64,000 bases of DNA from Alphaproteobacteria bacterium (GTDB lineage Bacteria > Pseudomonadota > Alphaproteobacteria > Caulobacterales > Aquidulcibacteraceae), in NCBI GenBank assembly GCA_016124655.1, contig WGNI01000001.1, forward strand, positions 496,001 to 560,000. The letters run 5' to 3'. Within the stretch, counting starts at the first letter, position 1, and every line of letters starts with the position of its first letter. The position numbers were made by a program, and so were the translations under genes. Under the pieces are notes generated by a model, which was given only the letters and a program-made list of their open reading frames with translations, was not told the DNA's origin and ran no database searches. This document shows positions 8,926-18,450 of this stretch, in pieces.

Positions 8926-9762
8926 ATGCCGCGCGCGCCGCTCTTCTGTTTGCTCCTGGCGTTTGTCGTGAACGCCTGCGCGCCGCAGCCGCATAGCAAT
9001 CCGCGTGCGGTTGCGGCGCGGACGCCGCAGCGCGTCGTCAGCCTCGATTATTGCGCGGACCAGTTCGTGCTGAGGTTGGCCGACCGGACGCAGATTGCCG
9101 CACTGTCGCCCGACGCCGACAGCGCCTTTTCCTATATGGCGGATGCAGCCGAAGGCCTCGCCCAAGCGCCGGCGACGGCGGAGGCGATCATCGCCGCACG
9201 GCCGGACCTTGTGGTGCGCACGTATGGCGGCGGGCCCAGAATTGCGGAATTTCTTGCGCGCGCAAACATTCCAGTTCTGCAACTCGGGTACGCCGATGAC
9301 GTGGACGGGATAGCGCGCAACATCGCCGATGCCGCGGCCGCGCTCGGTCATCCGCGCCGTGGCGACGGAGACATCGCGCTGCTGCGCGCGCGCATCGCTG
9401 ACGCGCGCCGCGCGCAGACCAACCGCACGGTTCTTTACGTCACGCCGGGCGGCGTGACGACCGGTCCCGGCTCGATGATCCACGACATCATCGCGCAATC
9501 CGGCTACCGCAATTACATGACGCGGCCCGGCTGGAATCCCCTGCCCCTGGAATCGCTGCCTTACGAGGCGCCGGACATCGTTCTCTTCGCCAGCTTCGGC
9601 GCGGAAGCCGATGACACCAATCGCTGGTCGCCCACGCGCCACGGCTTGGCGCAACGCGCGCTCGCGCAAACGCGGCAGATCTCCATCAATGGGGCTGCGA
9701 CCGCGTGCGCGGGATGGTTTATCGCCGACATCGCCGACGCCTTGGCAGGCGCGCCACGATGA
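8926..9762 (+). CDS. btuF: Cobalamin-binding ABC transporter lipoprotein
   Basis: The 278-residue protein belongs to the class III (helical backbone) substrate-binding family with BtuF. It begins with a short hydrophobic signal ending at a lipobox (VVNAC), so it is likely a lipoprotein rather than a soluble periplasmic protein as in E. coli. RVVSLDYCADQFVLRLA and the ARPDLVVRTYGG stretch are typical of the N-terminal lobe. It lies 8 bases after the receptor and its TGA overlaps the permease start. Confidence 0.88.
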   Translation: MPRAPLFCLLLAFVVNACAPQPHSNPRAVAARTPQRVVSLDYCADQFVLRLADRTQIAALSPDADSAFSYMADAAEGLAQAPATAEAIIAARPDLVVRTYGGGPRIAEFLARANIPVLQLGYADDVDGIARNIADAAAALGHPRRGDGDIALLRARIADARRAQTNRTVLYVTPGGVTTGPGSMIHDIIAQSGYRNYMTRPGWNPLPLESLPYEAPDIVLFASFGAEADDTNRWSPTRHGLAQRALAQTRQISINGAATACAGWFIADIADALAGAPR

Positions 9763-10742
9763 GCCTGCGCACGTTCAATCTGCTGCTCGCGGGGATCGCG
9801 ATCGCTGCATTTTTCGCAGCGATCGCGCTGGGCGCAACGCCGTTGCCGCTGGGCCGCGTCTTGGCCGGCGCATTCGGAGCGGGCGATCCCGGCGACGCCA
9901 TCGTCATCTGGGAAATCCGCGCGCCGCGCGCGCTCAGCGCGTTTATCGTCGGCGCAAGCCTCGGCGCGGCCGGCGCTGCGCTGCAAGGCTATCTGCGCAA
10001 TCCGCTCGCGGAACCAGGCGTGCTTGGCGTCTCCGCGACGGCGACGCTGTTTGCAACGATTTCGGTCTATTGGGGCGTGAGCGCTGCGGCGCCCTTGGTG
10101 ACGCCGCTTGCAGCGATCGCGGGCGCGCTGGCGGCGACCGCATTGCTCGCGATCGCCGCAGCCCGGCAAGCCACGATCGTCTCGCTCATTCTGATCGGCG
10201 TGGGCTTGTCGAGTTTTGCGGGCGCGGTGCTTGCGCTGTTGATGAACCTTGCGCCCAACCCGTTTTCGCTGTCGGACATGATCAATTGGACGCTGGGTTC
10301 GGTCGCCAATCGCAGCCTCGAGGATCTGGCGCTCAGTGCGCCCTTTATCATTGCGGGCCTGGGCGTCTTGCTGTCTCAGGCGCGCAATCTTTCGGCGCTG
10401 ACGCTGGGCGAGGAAGCCGCCGCCGGTCTCGGCGTGGACCTCAAGCACGCGCGGCTCTTCATCATCGCCGGCGCGGGCTTGGCGACGGGCGCATCGGTTG
10501 CGCTCGCCGGCGCGATCGGCTTTGTGGGCCTTGTGGCGCCGCATATCGTGCGTCCGTTCGCGGCATACGATCCCGCGCGCACGCTGGTTCCCTCCGCGCT
10601 CGCCGGCGGCGTGCTGTTGTTGATCGCGGACATCATTGTCCGGCTGACCCCCACGGCGAACGAGCTCAAGCTCGGCGTGATCGCTGCGCTGATCGGCGCG
10701 CCGATGTTCGTCTGGATCGCGGCGCGGCGGGGGGCCGTATGA
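9759..10742 (+). CDS. btuC: FecCD/BtuC-family ABC transporter permease
   Basis: The 327-residue membrane protein has about ten hydrophobic segments and the family signatures GASLGAAGAALQGYLRNPLA (about residues 63-82) and GFVGLVAPHIVR (about 250-261), the latter next to the cytoplasmic coupling loop. The ATG at 9759 overlaps the stop of btuF by four bases, and its own TGA overlaps the btuD start. It should form the inner-membrane channel for cobalamin with the downstream ATPase. Confidence 0.92.
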   Translation: MSLRTFNLLLAGIAIAAFFAAIALGATPLPLGRVLAGAFGAGDPGDAIVIWEIRAPRALSAFIVGASLGAAGAALQGYLRNPLAEPGVLGVSATATLFATISVYWGVSAAAPLVTPLAAIAGALAATALLAIAAARQATIVSLILIGVGLSSFAGAVLALLMNLAPNPFSLSDMINWTLGSVANRSLEDLALSAPFIIAGLGVLLSQARNLSALTLGEEAAAGLGVDLKHARLFIIAGAGLATGASVALAGAIGFVGLVAPHIVRPFAAYDPARTLVPSALAGGVLLLIADIIVRLTPTANELKLGVIAALIGAPMFVWIAARRGAV

Positions 10743-11518
10743 CCGCGCTGTCGATCCACGACATCGTTGTGCGCGCGGGCGATGCGACGCTGGTGGACGG
10801 GGCGAGCCTTGCGGTCGCGCGCGGGGAGCTTGTGGCGCTGATCGGCGCGAACGGCAGCGGAAAAACCACGCTCGCGCGCGCGGCGCTGGGTCTGATCAAG
10901 ACCGAACGCGGGACTTCTTCGCTGAGCGGTCAAACCGTTACGGCGATGACCCCGAGCGAACGCGCGCGCGCGTGCGCTTATCTTCCCCAATCCCGCACCA
11001 CCGCTTGGCCGATCCGCGTGCGCGATGCAGTCGCGTTGGGACGGTTCGCCTATGGCGCAAACATCGCACGGCTGCGCGGCGCCGACGCCGACGCAGTGAC
11101 GCGCGCCATCGCTGCGTGCGATCTGGGGCGCATGGCCGAGAGATCGGTCGACACGCTGTCGGGCGGCGAAGGGGCACGGGTGCACATCGCGCGGGCGCTG
11201 GCTTCCGAGGCGCCGGCGCTGATCGCTGATGAACCCACCGCCGCGCTTGACCCGTTGCACGCCTGGACGACGATGCGTTTGATTGCGGATTTCGTAGAGC
11301 GCGGCGGCGCAGCGCTGGTGGTGTTGCACGACCTGACGCTTGCGGCTCGCTTTGCTTCGCGGATCGCGGTGATGAAAAGCGGGCGCATTCTGATCGACGC
11401 CGCGCCTGCCGAGGCGCTCTCCGCGGAGACTTTGCGCGCGGCGTTCGGCGTGGAGAGCGAAGCGATTTCGGCAGGCGGCGTGGCGGCGCCGGTCGTTACA
11501 GGACCTGCGCGCGGCTGA
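10739..11518 (+). CDS. btuD: Cobalamin ABC transporter ATP-binding protein
   Basis: The 259-residue ATPase has a Walker A GANGSGKTT (about residue 38), the signature LSGGEGARVHIARAL, Walker B ALIADEPTAALD and the H-loop VVLHDLTLA. The start ATG at 10739 overlaps the btuC stop. It completes the riboswitch-controlled B12 import operon. Its TGA at 11516-11518 directly abuts the stop codon of the convergent exporter, leaving no room for a separate terminator. Confidence 0.92.
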   Translation: MTALSIHDIVVRAGDATLVDGASLAVARGELVALIGANGSGKTTLARAALGLIKTERGTSSLSGQTVTAMTPSERARACAYLPQSRTTAWPIRVRDAVALGRFAYGANIARLRGADADAVTRAIAACDLGRMAERSVDTLSGGEGARVHIARALASEAPALIADEPTAALDPLHAWTTMRLIADFVERGGAALVVLHDLTLAARFASRIAVMKSGRILIDAAPAEALSAETLRAAFGVESEAISAGGVAAPVVTGPARG

Positions 11519-13357
11519 TCATTCCGCCGCTGCGATCGACGCGGGCTCTTCGGCCTGCATGCGCCACATATCGGCATAGACGCCATTGCGCGCGACGAGT
11601 TCGCCATGGCGGCCGCGCTCCACCACCGCGCCGTCGCTGAGCACGATGATCTGATCAGCATGAGCGATCGTGGACAAGCGATGGGCGACGATGACGGTGG
11701 TGCGTCCGCGCGCGGCCTCCTCGAAGGCGGCCTGCACTTCCGCTTCGGTGACGCTGTCGAGGGATGACGTCGCTTCGTCGAGCACCAGGATTTTCGGATC
11801 GCGCAGCACGACGCGCGCAATGCCGACGCGTTGTTTCTCCCCGCCGGACAGTTTGAGGCCGCGCTCGCCGACGCGGGTTTCCCAGCCGTCGGGAAGGCCT
11901 TCAATGAAATCCAGCAATTTCGCGCGGCGGGCCGCTTCCTCGATCTCCGCTTGGGTCGCCTCCAAGCGGCCATAGGCGATGTTGTAACGAATGGTGTCGT
12001 TGAACAGCACCACATCCTGGGGCACCAGGCCCAGCGCGTCGCGCAGGCTGGCCTGCGTGACGGCGCGGATGTCTTGTGCGTCGATGCGCACGGCGCCGCG
12101 GGCGGGATCGTAGAAGCGGAAGAGGAGTTTCAACACCGTGGATTTGCCCGCGCCGCTGGGGCCGACGATCGCAAGGGTCGAGCCCGCGGGCGCCCGGAAC
12201 GAGACGTGAGACAATCCGCGATCGCGGCCTTCATGGGCGAAGGAGACATCGTCGAACACGACTTCGCCGCGCGGAGCGTCGAGCGGCTTGGCGTCCGGCG
12301 CATCGGCGACGTCGGGCTCTTCATCCAACAGTGCGAACATCTTCTCCATGTCGATGGAGGATTGCTTGATCTCGCGATAGGCGAAGCCCAGGATGTTCAG
12401 CGGCGCATACAGATTCATCATGATGAGGATGACGGCGGTGATGTCGCCCGGTCCCATGCGGCCGGCGGCGGTGACATAGCCGGCGCCAATCACCATGGCG
12501 GCGAGGCCGACCGTCATGATCACGCTTTGCACGATGTTCAGCGCGGCAAGCGACGTGTTGGAGCGCACCGCGGCGCGCGCATAATCGGCCAGCGCCTTGT
12601 CGAAGCGTTCTGTTTCGCGCGCCTCGGCGGAGAAACTTTTCACCGTTTCGAAATTGATGAGGGAATCAACCGCGCGGCCCGCGGCTTCGGTGTCGCGCTC
12701 GTTCATCTCGCGGCGAAAGCGCAGACGCCATTCGGTGATGCCAAAGGTCAGCCACGCATAGAGCACGACCGTCAGCGCCGCGATCACTGCAAACATCGGC
12801 CCGTAGCGCCAGGCCAGGACGCCCGCGGCCAGGACCAATTCGATCGCGGTCGGCGCGATGTTGAATGCCAGGAAGCGCAGAAGAAAATCGATCGCGCGCA
12901 CGCCGCGTTCGATGGTGCGATAGACCGCGCCGGTGCGCTTGCTCTGGTGAAAGCGCACCGAGAGCGAATGCACGTGGCCGAACACGGCCGCGCCGACCCG
13001 GCGTTGCGCCTGCTCGCTGACCGGCTGGAACAGAGCGTCGCGCAGCTGCGGACCGGCGACGGAAACAAAGCGCAACGCCGCCCAAAACATCGCCAGGCTG
13101 ACGAACACATCCAACGCGCCGCGCGCATCGCCGGCGGCCAAGGCGTTCACGCCGTCGGCCAGCACCAAAGGCGCGAACACCGCAACGACCTTCGCGACAA
13201 TCGTCAGCGCCAGACTTATCCACAACCGCGCCTGCACGCCGCGCCCGCGCAAGCCGCCGATCAGGCCGAACAGGCGCCGGGCGATCTGGAGGGGCGATGG
13301 GGCGGGCGGGGCGGCTTCTGCGTCCGGTTTTGGTTTGGCGGGCCTTTCGCCGCGCAT
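11519..13357 (-). CDS. Atm1/HMT1-like ABC exporter (fused TM and ATPase)
   Basis: The 612-residue half-transporter has six predicted TM helices (about residues 45-325) followed by an ATPase domain with GPSGAGKST, LSGGEKQRVGIARV and ILVLDEATSSLD. The cytoplasmic loop RREMNERDTEAAGRAVDSLINFETVKSF matches the glutathione-binding loop region of Atm1-type exporters, known to move glutathione-linked sulfur compounds or metals. Its 5' end is divergent from the LOG-family gene. The exported substrate in this organism is inferred only by family. Confidence 0.9.
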   Translation of the reverse strand: MRGERPAKPKPDAEAAPPAPSPLQIARRLFGLIGGLRGRGVQARLWISLALTIVAKVVAVFAPLVLADGVNALAAGDARGALDVFVSLAMFWAALRFVSVAGPQLRDALFQPVSEQAQRRVGAAVFGHVHSLSVRFHQSKRTGAVYRTIERGVRAIDFLLRFLAFNIAPTAIELVLAAGVLAWRYGPMFAVIAALTVVLYAWLTFGITEWRLRFRREMNERDTEAAGRAVDSLINFETVKSFSAEARETERFDKALADYARAAVRSNTSLAALNIVQSVIMTVGLAAMVIGAGYVTAAGRMGPGDITAVILIMMNLYAPLNILGFAYREIKQSSIDMEKMFALLDEEPDVADAPDAKPLDAPRGEVVFDDVSFAHEGRDRGLSHVSFRAPAGSTLAIVGPSGAGKSTVLKLLFRFYDPARGAVRIDAQDIRAVTQASLRDALGLVPQDVVLFNDTIRYNIAYGRLEATQAEIEEAARRAKLLDFIEGLPDGWETRVGERGLKLSGGEKQRVGIARVVLRDPKILVLDEATSSLDSVTEAEVQAAFEEAARGRTTVIVAHRLSTIAHADQIIVLSDGAVVERGRHGELVARNGVYADMWRMQAEEPASIAAAE

Positions 13358-13447
13358 GAGGCTCGTCCTGGGCGATTTCTGTTGTAGAGGTAGAGCGCGC
13401 GCGGGGCCCCTGCAATGTGCGCCCGCTTCGGGAGCGAATTCACTCTA

Positions 13448-14029
13448 ATGTCTGACGCGTCGAACGCCGCTGAAAAATCCCGCTCGATCTGCGTCTATTG
13501 CGGATCATCGGAGACGACGCGTCCGGACTATCTGGCGCTTGCCGAGCGCTTCGGGACAGCGCTCGCCCAACGCGGGATCCGGCTTGTGTATGGCGGAGGC
13601 TCCATCGGGCTGATGGGCCGGGCGGCGCGCGCGGCGCATGAGGCGGGCGGGACGGTGCTGGGCGTGATGCCGCGCTTCCTGGCGCGCCGGGAGATCGTCT
13701 TGGAGAGCGTGCCGCACCGCATGGTCGACACCATGCACGAGCGCAAGTTCATCATGTTTGAGGAGAGCGACGCGTTCGTGTGCCTGCCCGGCGGCATCGG
13801 CACGCTGGAGGAAGCGGTGGAGACGCTGTCGTGGAGCCGGCTCGGGCTGCACACAAAGCCCATCGTGTTTCTCTCGGAAGACGATTTCTGGGCGCCGTTC
13901 TTTCATCTCATTCAGCACACGATCGACGCCAATCTCACGCCGGCGGCTTTCGCCAAAGATATTCTGGCGGCGAACTCGATCGCCGATTGCCTGGCGGCGG
14001 TTGAATTGCGCTGGAACGGCGCTGCTTAA
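13448..14029 (+). CDS. LOG-family nucleoside 5'-monophosphate phosphoribohydrolase
   Basis: The protein (about 193 residues from 13448) has the LOG fingerprint PGGIGTLEE together with VYGGGSIGLMGRAARAAHEAGG and the catalytic-region MHERKFIMFEESDAF. LOG proteins cleave N6-modified adenosine monophosphates to free bases (cytokinin activation) or act as general AMP/pyrimidine 5'-nucleotide nucleosidases. An in-frame ATG also exists at 13415; 13448 is preferred because family members begin close to SICVYCGSS. The stop TAA shares the palindrome TTAA with the stop of convergent gmk. Confidence 0.9.
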   Translation: MSDASNAAEKSRSICVYCGSSETTRPDYLALAERFGTALAQRGIRLVYGGGSIGLMGRAARAAHEAGGTVLGVMPRFLARREIVLESVPHRMVDTMHERKFIMFEESDAFVCLPGGIGTLEEAVETLSWSRLGLHTKPIVFLSEDDFWAPFFHLIQHTIDANLTPAAFAKDILAANSIADCLAAVELRWNGAA

Positions 14030-14661
14030 ATTGGAAGTTTCAGACTGGCGGCGAAATCGCCCAGCCAGGTCTGGCGAATGCGCTTGAGGCGTTCGGCGCC
14101 GATGATGGCGACGATCTCGCGGAACGTGTGGTCGATGTCGCGATTGATCAGAACGTAATCGTATTCGGCCCAATGGGCGATTTCGTCCGCCGCGCGCGCC
14201 ATCCTGCGCGCGATAACGGTTGCGTCGTCCTGCGCGCGCGCGCGCAGCCGGCGCTCCAATTCTTCGATCGAGGGCGGCAGGATGAACACGCCGACCACGT
14301 CGTCGGGCGCTGCAGCGCGCAAAGCGCGGGCGCCCTGCCAATCCACATCAAACAGGACATCGCGGCCGGCGGCGAGGGCTGCGTCCACCGCGGCCTTGGG
14401 CGTGCCGTAATAATTATCGAACACACGCGCCCATTCGAGAAAATCGCCGCGGTCGGCCTGCTGCTCGAATTGTTCTCGCGACAAGAAATGATATTCGCGC
14501 CCATCGATCTCCCCCGGGCGCGGCGGGCGCGTGGTGGCGGAAATCGACAGCTCCATGCCGGGTTCGGAGGCGATGAGCATGCGCGCGAGCGTGGACTTGC
14601 CGGCCCCCGACGGGCTCGACAGGACCAGCATCAAGCCGCGCCGCGCCGCTTCATTCGACAT
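14026..14661 (-). CDS. gmk: Guanylate kinase
   Basis: The 211-residue enzyme carries the P-loop SSPSGAGKST (about residues 15-24), the GMP-binding ATTRPPRPGEIDGREYHFLS and the RREDD-region counterpart ERRLRARAQDDATVIARRM. It phosphorylates GMP to GDP. The start overlaps the end of yicC by 11 bases, a yicC-gmk arrangement common in proteobacteria. It is the last gene of the long minus-strand fatty-acid/cell-wall block. Confidence 0.97.
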   Translation of the reverse strand: MSNEAARRGLMLVLSSPSGAGKSTLARMLIASEPGMELSISATTRPPRPGEIDGREYHFLSREQFEQQADRGDFLEWARVFDNYYGTPKAAVDAALAAGRDVLFDVDWQGARALRAAAPDDVVGVFILPPSIEELERRLRARAQDDATVIARRMARAADEIAHWAEYDYVLINRDIDHTFREIVAIIGAERLKRIRQTWLGDFAASLKLPI

Positions 14662-15535
14662 TGGCCGATTGCTCCTTGAGCTGATCGACGGCGGTTTTCA
14701 GATCGAGGCCAATGCGCGTGAGGGCGATATCGGCGGCTTTGGCGCACAGCGTATTGGCTTCACGCGCAAACTCCTGGGCCAGAAAATCAAGCCGCCGGCC
14801 CGCCGCTTCGTCACGCGCGATCAACGCGCGGGCTTCGGCGGCGTGCGCGAGCAAGCGCTCGATTTCTTCGGTCACATCGCCGCGCGAAGCGATAATGGCG
14901 GCTTCCTGCGCAAAGCGCGCGGGATCGATGGCGATCTCAGGCGCGACGGCGGCGATGCGCTGACGCAGACGTTCGGCGATGATCGCGGGGGCGTCGCCTG
15001 CGGTTTCCCGCGCCAGCCGCGTCAAGCGCTCGATGTCATCAAGAAGGTTGGACAGAATGGATTGCAGCGCGCGGCCTTCGGTTCGGCGCGCATCGCGCAA
15101 ACGCTCCAACACCGCGACGACGCCTGCGCTGAGCGCAGCGACCAGCGCTTCGCGATCGTCTTCGCTGTCGCTTGCATCTTCGCTGACCAGCGCGCCGCGC
15201 AACGCCAGAACGCCATCCCAGCGCGGCGGTGCGGCCAGACCGCGCTCTTCATAGGCGCGGCCTTCCTCCAGCACGCGCTGAACAAAAGCATGGTCGATCT
15301 TCAGCTGCGCGGCTGCGGTTTCACGCGCCAAAGTCAGCGTCACCTGCAGCGAGCCGCGCTTGAACAGCGCATTGGCGCGTTCACGCGCAACAGTCTCCAG
15401 CGCATCGAGGCCTGACGGCGTGCGCAGCTTCACATCCAGCCCGCGCCCGTTCACGCTGCGCGCCTCCCAGATCCAGGAGACTGGCCCGCACACGCCTTCC
15501 GTGCGGGCGAAGCCGGTCATGCTTGAGACGCCCAT
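14651..15535 (-). CDS. yicC: YicC family endoribonuclease
   Basis: About 294 residues with the N-terminal signature SSMTGFAR, the ARSVNGRGLDVKLR block and the C-terminal DUF1732 region ARDEAAGRRLDFLAQEFAREANTLCAKA. YicC proteins are endoribonucleases affecting sRNA stability in E. coli. The ATG at 15535 puts the signature at residue 5; a GTG six codons upstream (15553) is also possible and neither has a clear ribosome-binding site. The gene lies between mltG and gmk on the same strand. Confidence 0.92.
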   Translation of the reverse strand: MGVSSMTGFARTEGVCGPVSWIWEARSVNGRGLDVKLRTPSGLDALETVARERANALFKRGSLQVTLTLARETAAAQLKIDHAFVQRVLEEGRAYEERGLAAPPRWDGVLALRGALVSEDASDSEDDREALVAALSAGVVAVLERLRDARRTEGRALQSILSNLLDDIERLTRLARETAGDAPAIIAERLRQRIAAVAPEIAIDPARFAQEAAIIASRGDVTEEIERLLAHAAEARALIARDEAAGRRLDFLAQEFAREANTLCAKAADIALTRIGLDLKTAVDQLKEQSANVE

Positions 15536-15583
15536 CCAGTCTGATAGGCGCACATCGCGCGCTTCGGCAATACGAGGGGCGCG

Positions 15584-16687
15584 CTACTGTCCCCGCTCGA
15601 TGGCGCGCCAGCGCGCAACATTGCGGCTGTGCTCGGCGTTGGTGGCGGCGAAGGCGTGACCGCCGGTTCCGTCCGCAACGAAGAACAGGTCATTGGTGTC
15701 GGGCGGATTGAGCACCGCTTCCAGCGACGCGCGCCCAGGATTGGCGATCGGCGTCGGCGGCAGGCGGGGGATGCGATAGGTGTTGTAGCCGGTGTCGAGG
15801 TCAATCTCGCTCTGGCGGATGCCGCGCTGCTCGCCGGTGCGTTCATTGACCAGGCGGCCATTGACGCAGCGCGCGGGCAATTGCCGGCACACGCCGTAAA
15901 TGATGGTGGGATCGCTCTCCAGGCGCATGCCGCGGCGCAGACGATTGACGAACACCGCGGCCACGCGCGGGCGCTCTTCCGGCACGCCGGTTTCCTTCTC
16001 CACGATGGAGGCGAGGATGACCGCTTCCTCCGGGGTGGTGACGGGGAGATTATCGGCGCGGTTGCGCCAGAGTTCTTCCAGCGTTTCCTGCTGCGCCTGC
16101 ACCATCTGGCGCAGCACCGTGGCGCGCTCGGTGCCGCGGGGAACGGCGTAGGTCTCCGGCAACAGGGCGCCTTCCGGGGGCACTTGCGGGGTCTCGCCGG
16201 TGAGCACGTCGGAACTCGCGAGAATGGCGATCGCGGCCTGGCTGGTGAGGCCTTCAGCAATGGTGATGGGATGGAGGAGCGAGCGTCCGCTGGTCAGGCG
16301 CGTGATGATCGCGCGCATGGAATCGCCGCGTTCCACCGCGTATTCGCCAGCCTGCATGTGGGCGCCGCCGGCATAGACTTGCGCTGCGACGCGAAACGCC
16401 AGCGCGTTGCGCACCGCGCCCTCTTCCTGAAGCATGCGCCCGATCGCGGTGACCGAGGCGCCGCGCGGCACAACGATCGTGGCGCCGTCGCGCGCCATCG
16501 GACCGGGACGGTTTGCTTCGAAGATAAATAAAAACACCGCCGTGAGGCCGACGAAGGCCAGCGTCATGATCGCGGATGCAAAGCGCGCGACGCGCGCGGC
16601 GCTGCGTCTGCGCGCGGCCGCCTTGGCGCCCTTCTTCGACGAGGTCTTGCGCGGCGCCTTGGCTCGCGCGCCCGGACGCTCCGCCAT
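15584..16687 (-). CDS. mltG: Endolytic murein transglycosylase MltG
   Basis: The 367-residue protein has a basic N-terminus rich in Ala/Lys/Arg, one TM helix (about 42-60) and a periplasmic YceG domain. The catalytic Glu lies in SIVEKETGVPEERPRVAAVFVNRL, and EGLTSQAAIAIL and SDPTIIYG are further family markers. MltG cleaves nascent glycan strands and sets their length. Its ATG overlaps the fabF stop (ATGA), matching the fabF-mltG order common in alphaproteobacteria. The frame remains open upstream inside fabF, so the coupled ATG is the sensible start. Confidence 0.95.
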   Translation of the reverse strand: MAERPGARAKAPRKTSSKKGAKAAARRRSAARVARFASAIMTLAFVGLTAVFLFIFEANRPGPMARDGATIVVPRGASVTAIGRMLQEEGAVRNALAFRVAAQVYAGGAHMQAGEYAVERGDSMRAIITRLTSGRSLLHPITIAEGLTSQAAIAILASSDVLTGETPQVPPEGALLPETYAVPRGTERATVLRQMVQAQQETLEELWRNRADNLPVTTPEEAVILASIVEKETGVPEERPRVAAVFVNRLRRGMRLESDPTIIYGVCRQLPARCVNGRLVNERTGEQRGIRQSEIDLDTGYNTYRIPRLPPTPIANPGRASLEAVLNPPDTNDLFFVADGTGGHAFAATNAEHSRNVARWRAIERGQ

Positions 16688-17970
16688 CAGCTCACCGCGG
16701 TCAGGATCACCGCCGCGTTCGTGCCCCCGAACCCAAAGCTGTTCGACATCGCCGCCTTCACCGTCTTCGTCTTCGCCGTCAATGGCGTAAGATCGATTGC
16801 GGTCTCCACCGAAGGATTGGACAAGTTCAGAGTCGGGGGGATCTTCCCATCCCGGATCGCCATCGCGCAAAAGATCGCCTCCACGGCCCCCGCCGCCCCG
16901 AGGAGGTGGCCGATCGCGGATTTCGTCGACGACAGCGAGAGCTGGCTCGCCGCATTGCCGAAAGCGCGTTCCACCGCTCTGAGTTCAATTTCATCGCCCA
17001 GCGGCGTGGATGTGCCGTGCGCGTTCACATAGTCGATGTCTGTCGCGGAAAGACCGGAATCCCTCAGCGCAGCCCGCATGGCGCGGAAGCCGCCGTCGCC
17101 GTCCTCGGCCGGCGCGGTGATGTGGTATGCGTCGCCGGAAAGCCCGTATCCAGTGACTTCCGCATACATCTTCGCGCCGCGCGCCTTGGCGTGTTCGTAT
17201 TCTTCCAGCACCACGACGCCGGCGCCCTCGCCCATCACGAAGCCGTCGCGATCCTTGTCATAGGGGCGCGACGCTTCCGTGGGACGATCATTGAACCCTG
17301 TGGAGAGCGCGCGCGCGGCGGCGAAGCCGGCCATGCCGATGCGGCAGATCGCGCTCTCGGCGCCGCCGGCCACCATCAGGTCCGCATCGCCGTATTTGAT
17401 CAGGCGCGCTGCATCGCCGATGGCGTGAGCGCCGGTGGCGCATGCCGTCACCACCGAATGGTTGGGGCCGCGCAGGCCGTAGCGGATCGATACTTGCCCC
17501 GAGGCCAAATTAATCAACGCGCCGGGAATGAAGAACGGGCTGACTTTGCGAGGACCGCCCTGCTCCAAAAGCAATGCGGTTTGCGCAATGGAATCCAGGC
17601 CGCCGATGCCCGAGCCGATCAACACGCCGATGCGCTCGCGCTGCTCGTTGGTCTCTGGCGTATAGCCGCAATCGGCGATGGCTTCGTCGGCCGCGGCCAT
17701 CGCGTAGAGGATGAAATCATCCACGCGGCGCTGCTCTTTCGGCGACATGGTTTTGTCGGGATCGAACGATCCCTCGATGTCGGGACCGCCGCCGCCGCGG
17801 CCATCGACGCGCGGAATCAGGCAACCGATCCGGCAGGGCAGATCGTCGATCTTGAAATGCTCAATGCGGTTGGCGCCGGATTGGCCCGCCAGCAAGCGCG
17901 ACCAGCTGATCTCGCGTCCCGCGCCTAGAGGCGTCAGCAGCCCGACGCCCGTAATCACGACCCGGCGCAT
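16687..17970 (-). CDS. fabF: Beta-ketoacyl-ACP synthase II
   Basis: The 427-residue condensing enzyme has the Cys-His-His triad Cys177 (VTACATGAH), His318 (NAHGTSTPLGD) and His355 (STKSAIGHLLGAAG). It extends acyl-ACP chains in fatty-acid synthesis and is temperature-relevant for vaccenate formation in the family. It lies 16 bases after acpP and is coupled to mltG. Start and length match standard FabF. Confidence 0.97.
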   Translation of the reverse strand: MRRVVITGVGLLTPLGAGREISWSRLLAGQSGANRIEHFKIDDLPCRIGCLIPRVDGRGGGGPDIEGSFDPDKTMSPKEQRRVDDFILYAMAAADEAIADCGYTPETNEQRERIGVLIGSGIGGLDSIAQTALLLEQGGPRKVSPFFIPGALINLASGQVSIRYGLRGPNHSVVTACATGAHAIGDAARLIKYGDADLMVAGGAESAICRIGMAGFAAARALSTGFNDRPTEASRPYDKDRDGFVMGEGAGVVVLEEYEHAKARGAKMYAEVTGYGLSGDAYHITAPAEDGDGGFRAMRAALRDSGLSATDIDYVNAHGTSTPLGDEIELRAVERAFGNAASQLSLSSTKSAIGHLLGAAGAVEAIFCAMAIRDGKIPPTLNLSNPSVETAIDLTPLTAKTKTVKAAMSNSFGFGGTNAAVILTAVS

Positions 17971-17986
17971 CGTGCGGCGCCCGGCC

Positions 17987-18223
17987 TCAGCCGCTCTTTT
18001 CGGAGATGAACTTCACCGCGTCGCCGACGGTCTGAATGTGCTCGGCCGCGTCGTCCGGAATTTCGATCCCGAACTCTTCCTCGAACGCCATGACGAGTTC
18101 GACATTGTCCAAGCTGTCGGCGCCGAGATCATCGATGAAGCTGGCCTTCTCGGTGACCTTCTCCGGCGGGGCTTCCAGATGCTTAATGACGATCGCCTTC
18201 ACGCGCTCGAATACGTCCGACAT
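17987..18223 (-). CDS. acpP: Acyl carrier protein
   Basis: This 78-residue acidic protein carries the 4'-phosphopantetheine attachment site Ser37 in [10 protein letters not shown]. It shuttles acyl chains for fatty-acid and lipid A synthesis. The start at 18223 has AGGCAAG about 4 bases upstream; an in-frame extension to 18382 would put the palindrome upstream into the coding region and is unlikely. A 300-base gap with two palindromic elements separates it from fabG, so it may have its own promoter. Confidence 0.97.
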   Translation of the reverse strand: MSDVFERVKAIVIKHLEAPPEKVTEKASFIDDLGADSLDNVELVMAFEEEFGIEIPDDAAEHIQTVGDAVKFISEKSG

Positions 18224-18362
18224 ACTTGCCTCGCCAGGATGTGAATTCTCAGAACTACAGAAAGGACGCCGCGAATCCCTGAGCTGGACGCCTGCGGCCC
18301 CGAAAAGTCGCGCTCCGTTAGCATGCGGATTCCGGCTTGGCCAGAAGCCCGGATGCAACCCG

Positions 18363-18438
18363 CTAAAGCAACATGCATTCAATTCGCCTCGGCCCGAGGG
18401 AGAACGCTGAGCGAATTGAATGCATCAAGTTGCTTTAG
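18363..18438. repeat. Imperfect inverted repeat, first of two between fabG and acpP
   Basis: The left arm 18363-18387 begins CTAAAGCAACATGCATTC and the right arm 18411-18438 is its reverse complement apart from a 3-base insertion, with a loop of 23 bases. As RNA it would form a long hairpin. It lies in the gap upstream of acpP. The unit resembles palindromic intergenic elements dispersed in alphaproteobacterial genomes. Confidence 0.75.
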
Positions 18439-18450
18439 AACCTTTTGAAT

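Noticed and set aside
11831-13387. Plus-strand open frame of 518 codons
   Set aside because: It is the shadow of the Atm1-like exporter; the product is low-complexity and has no family features.
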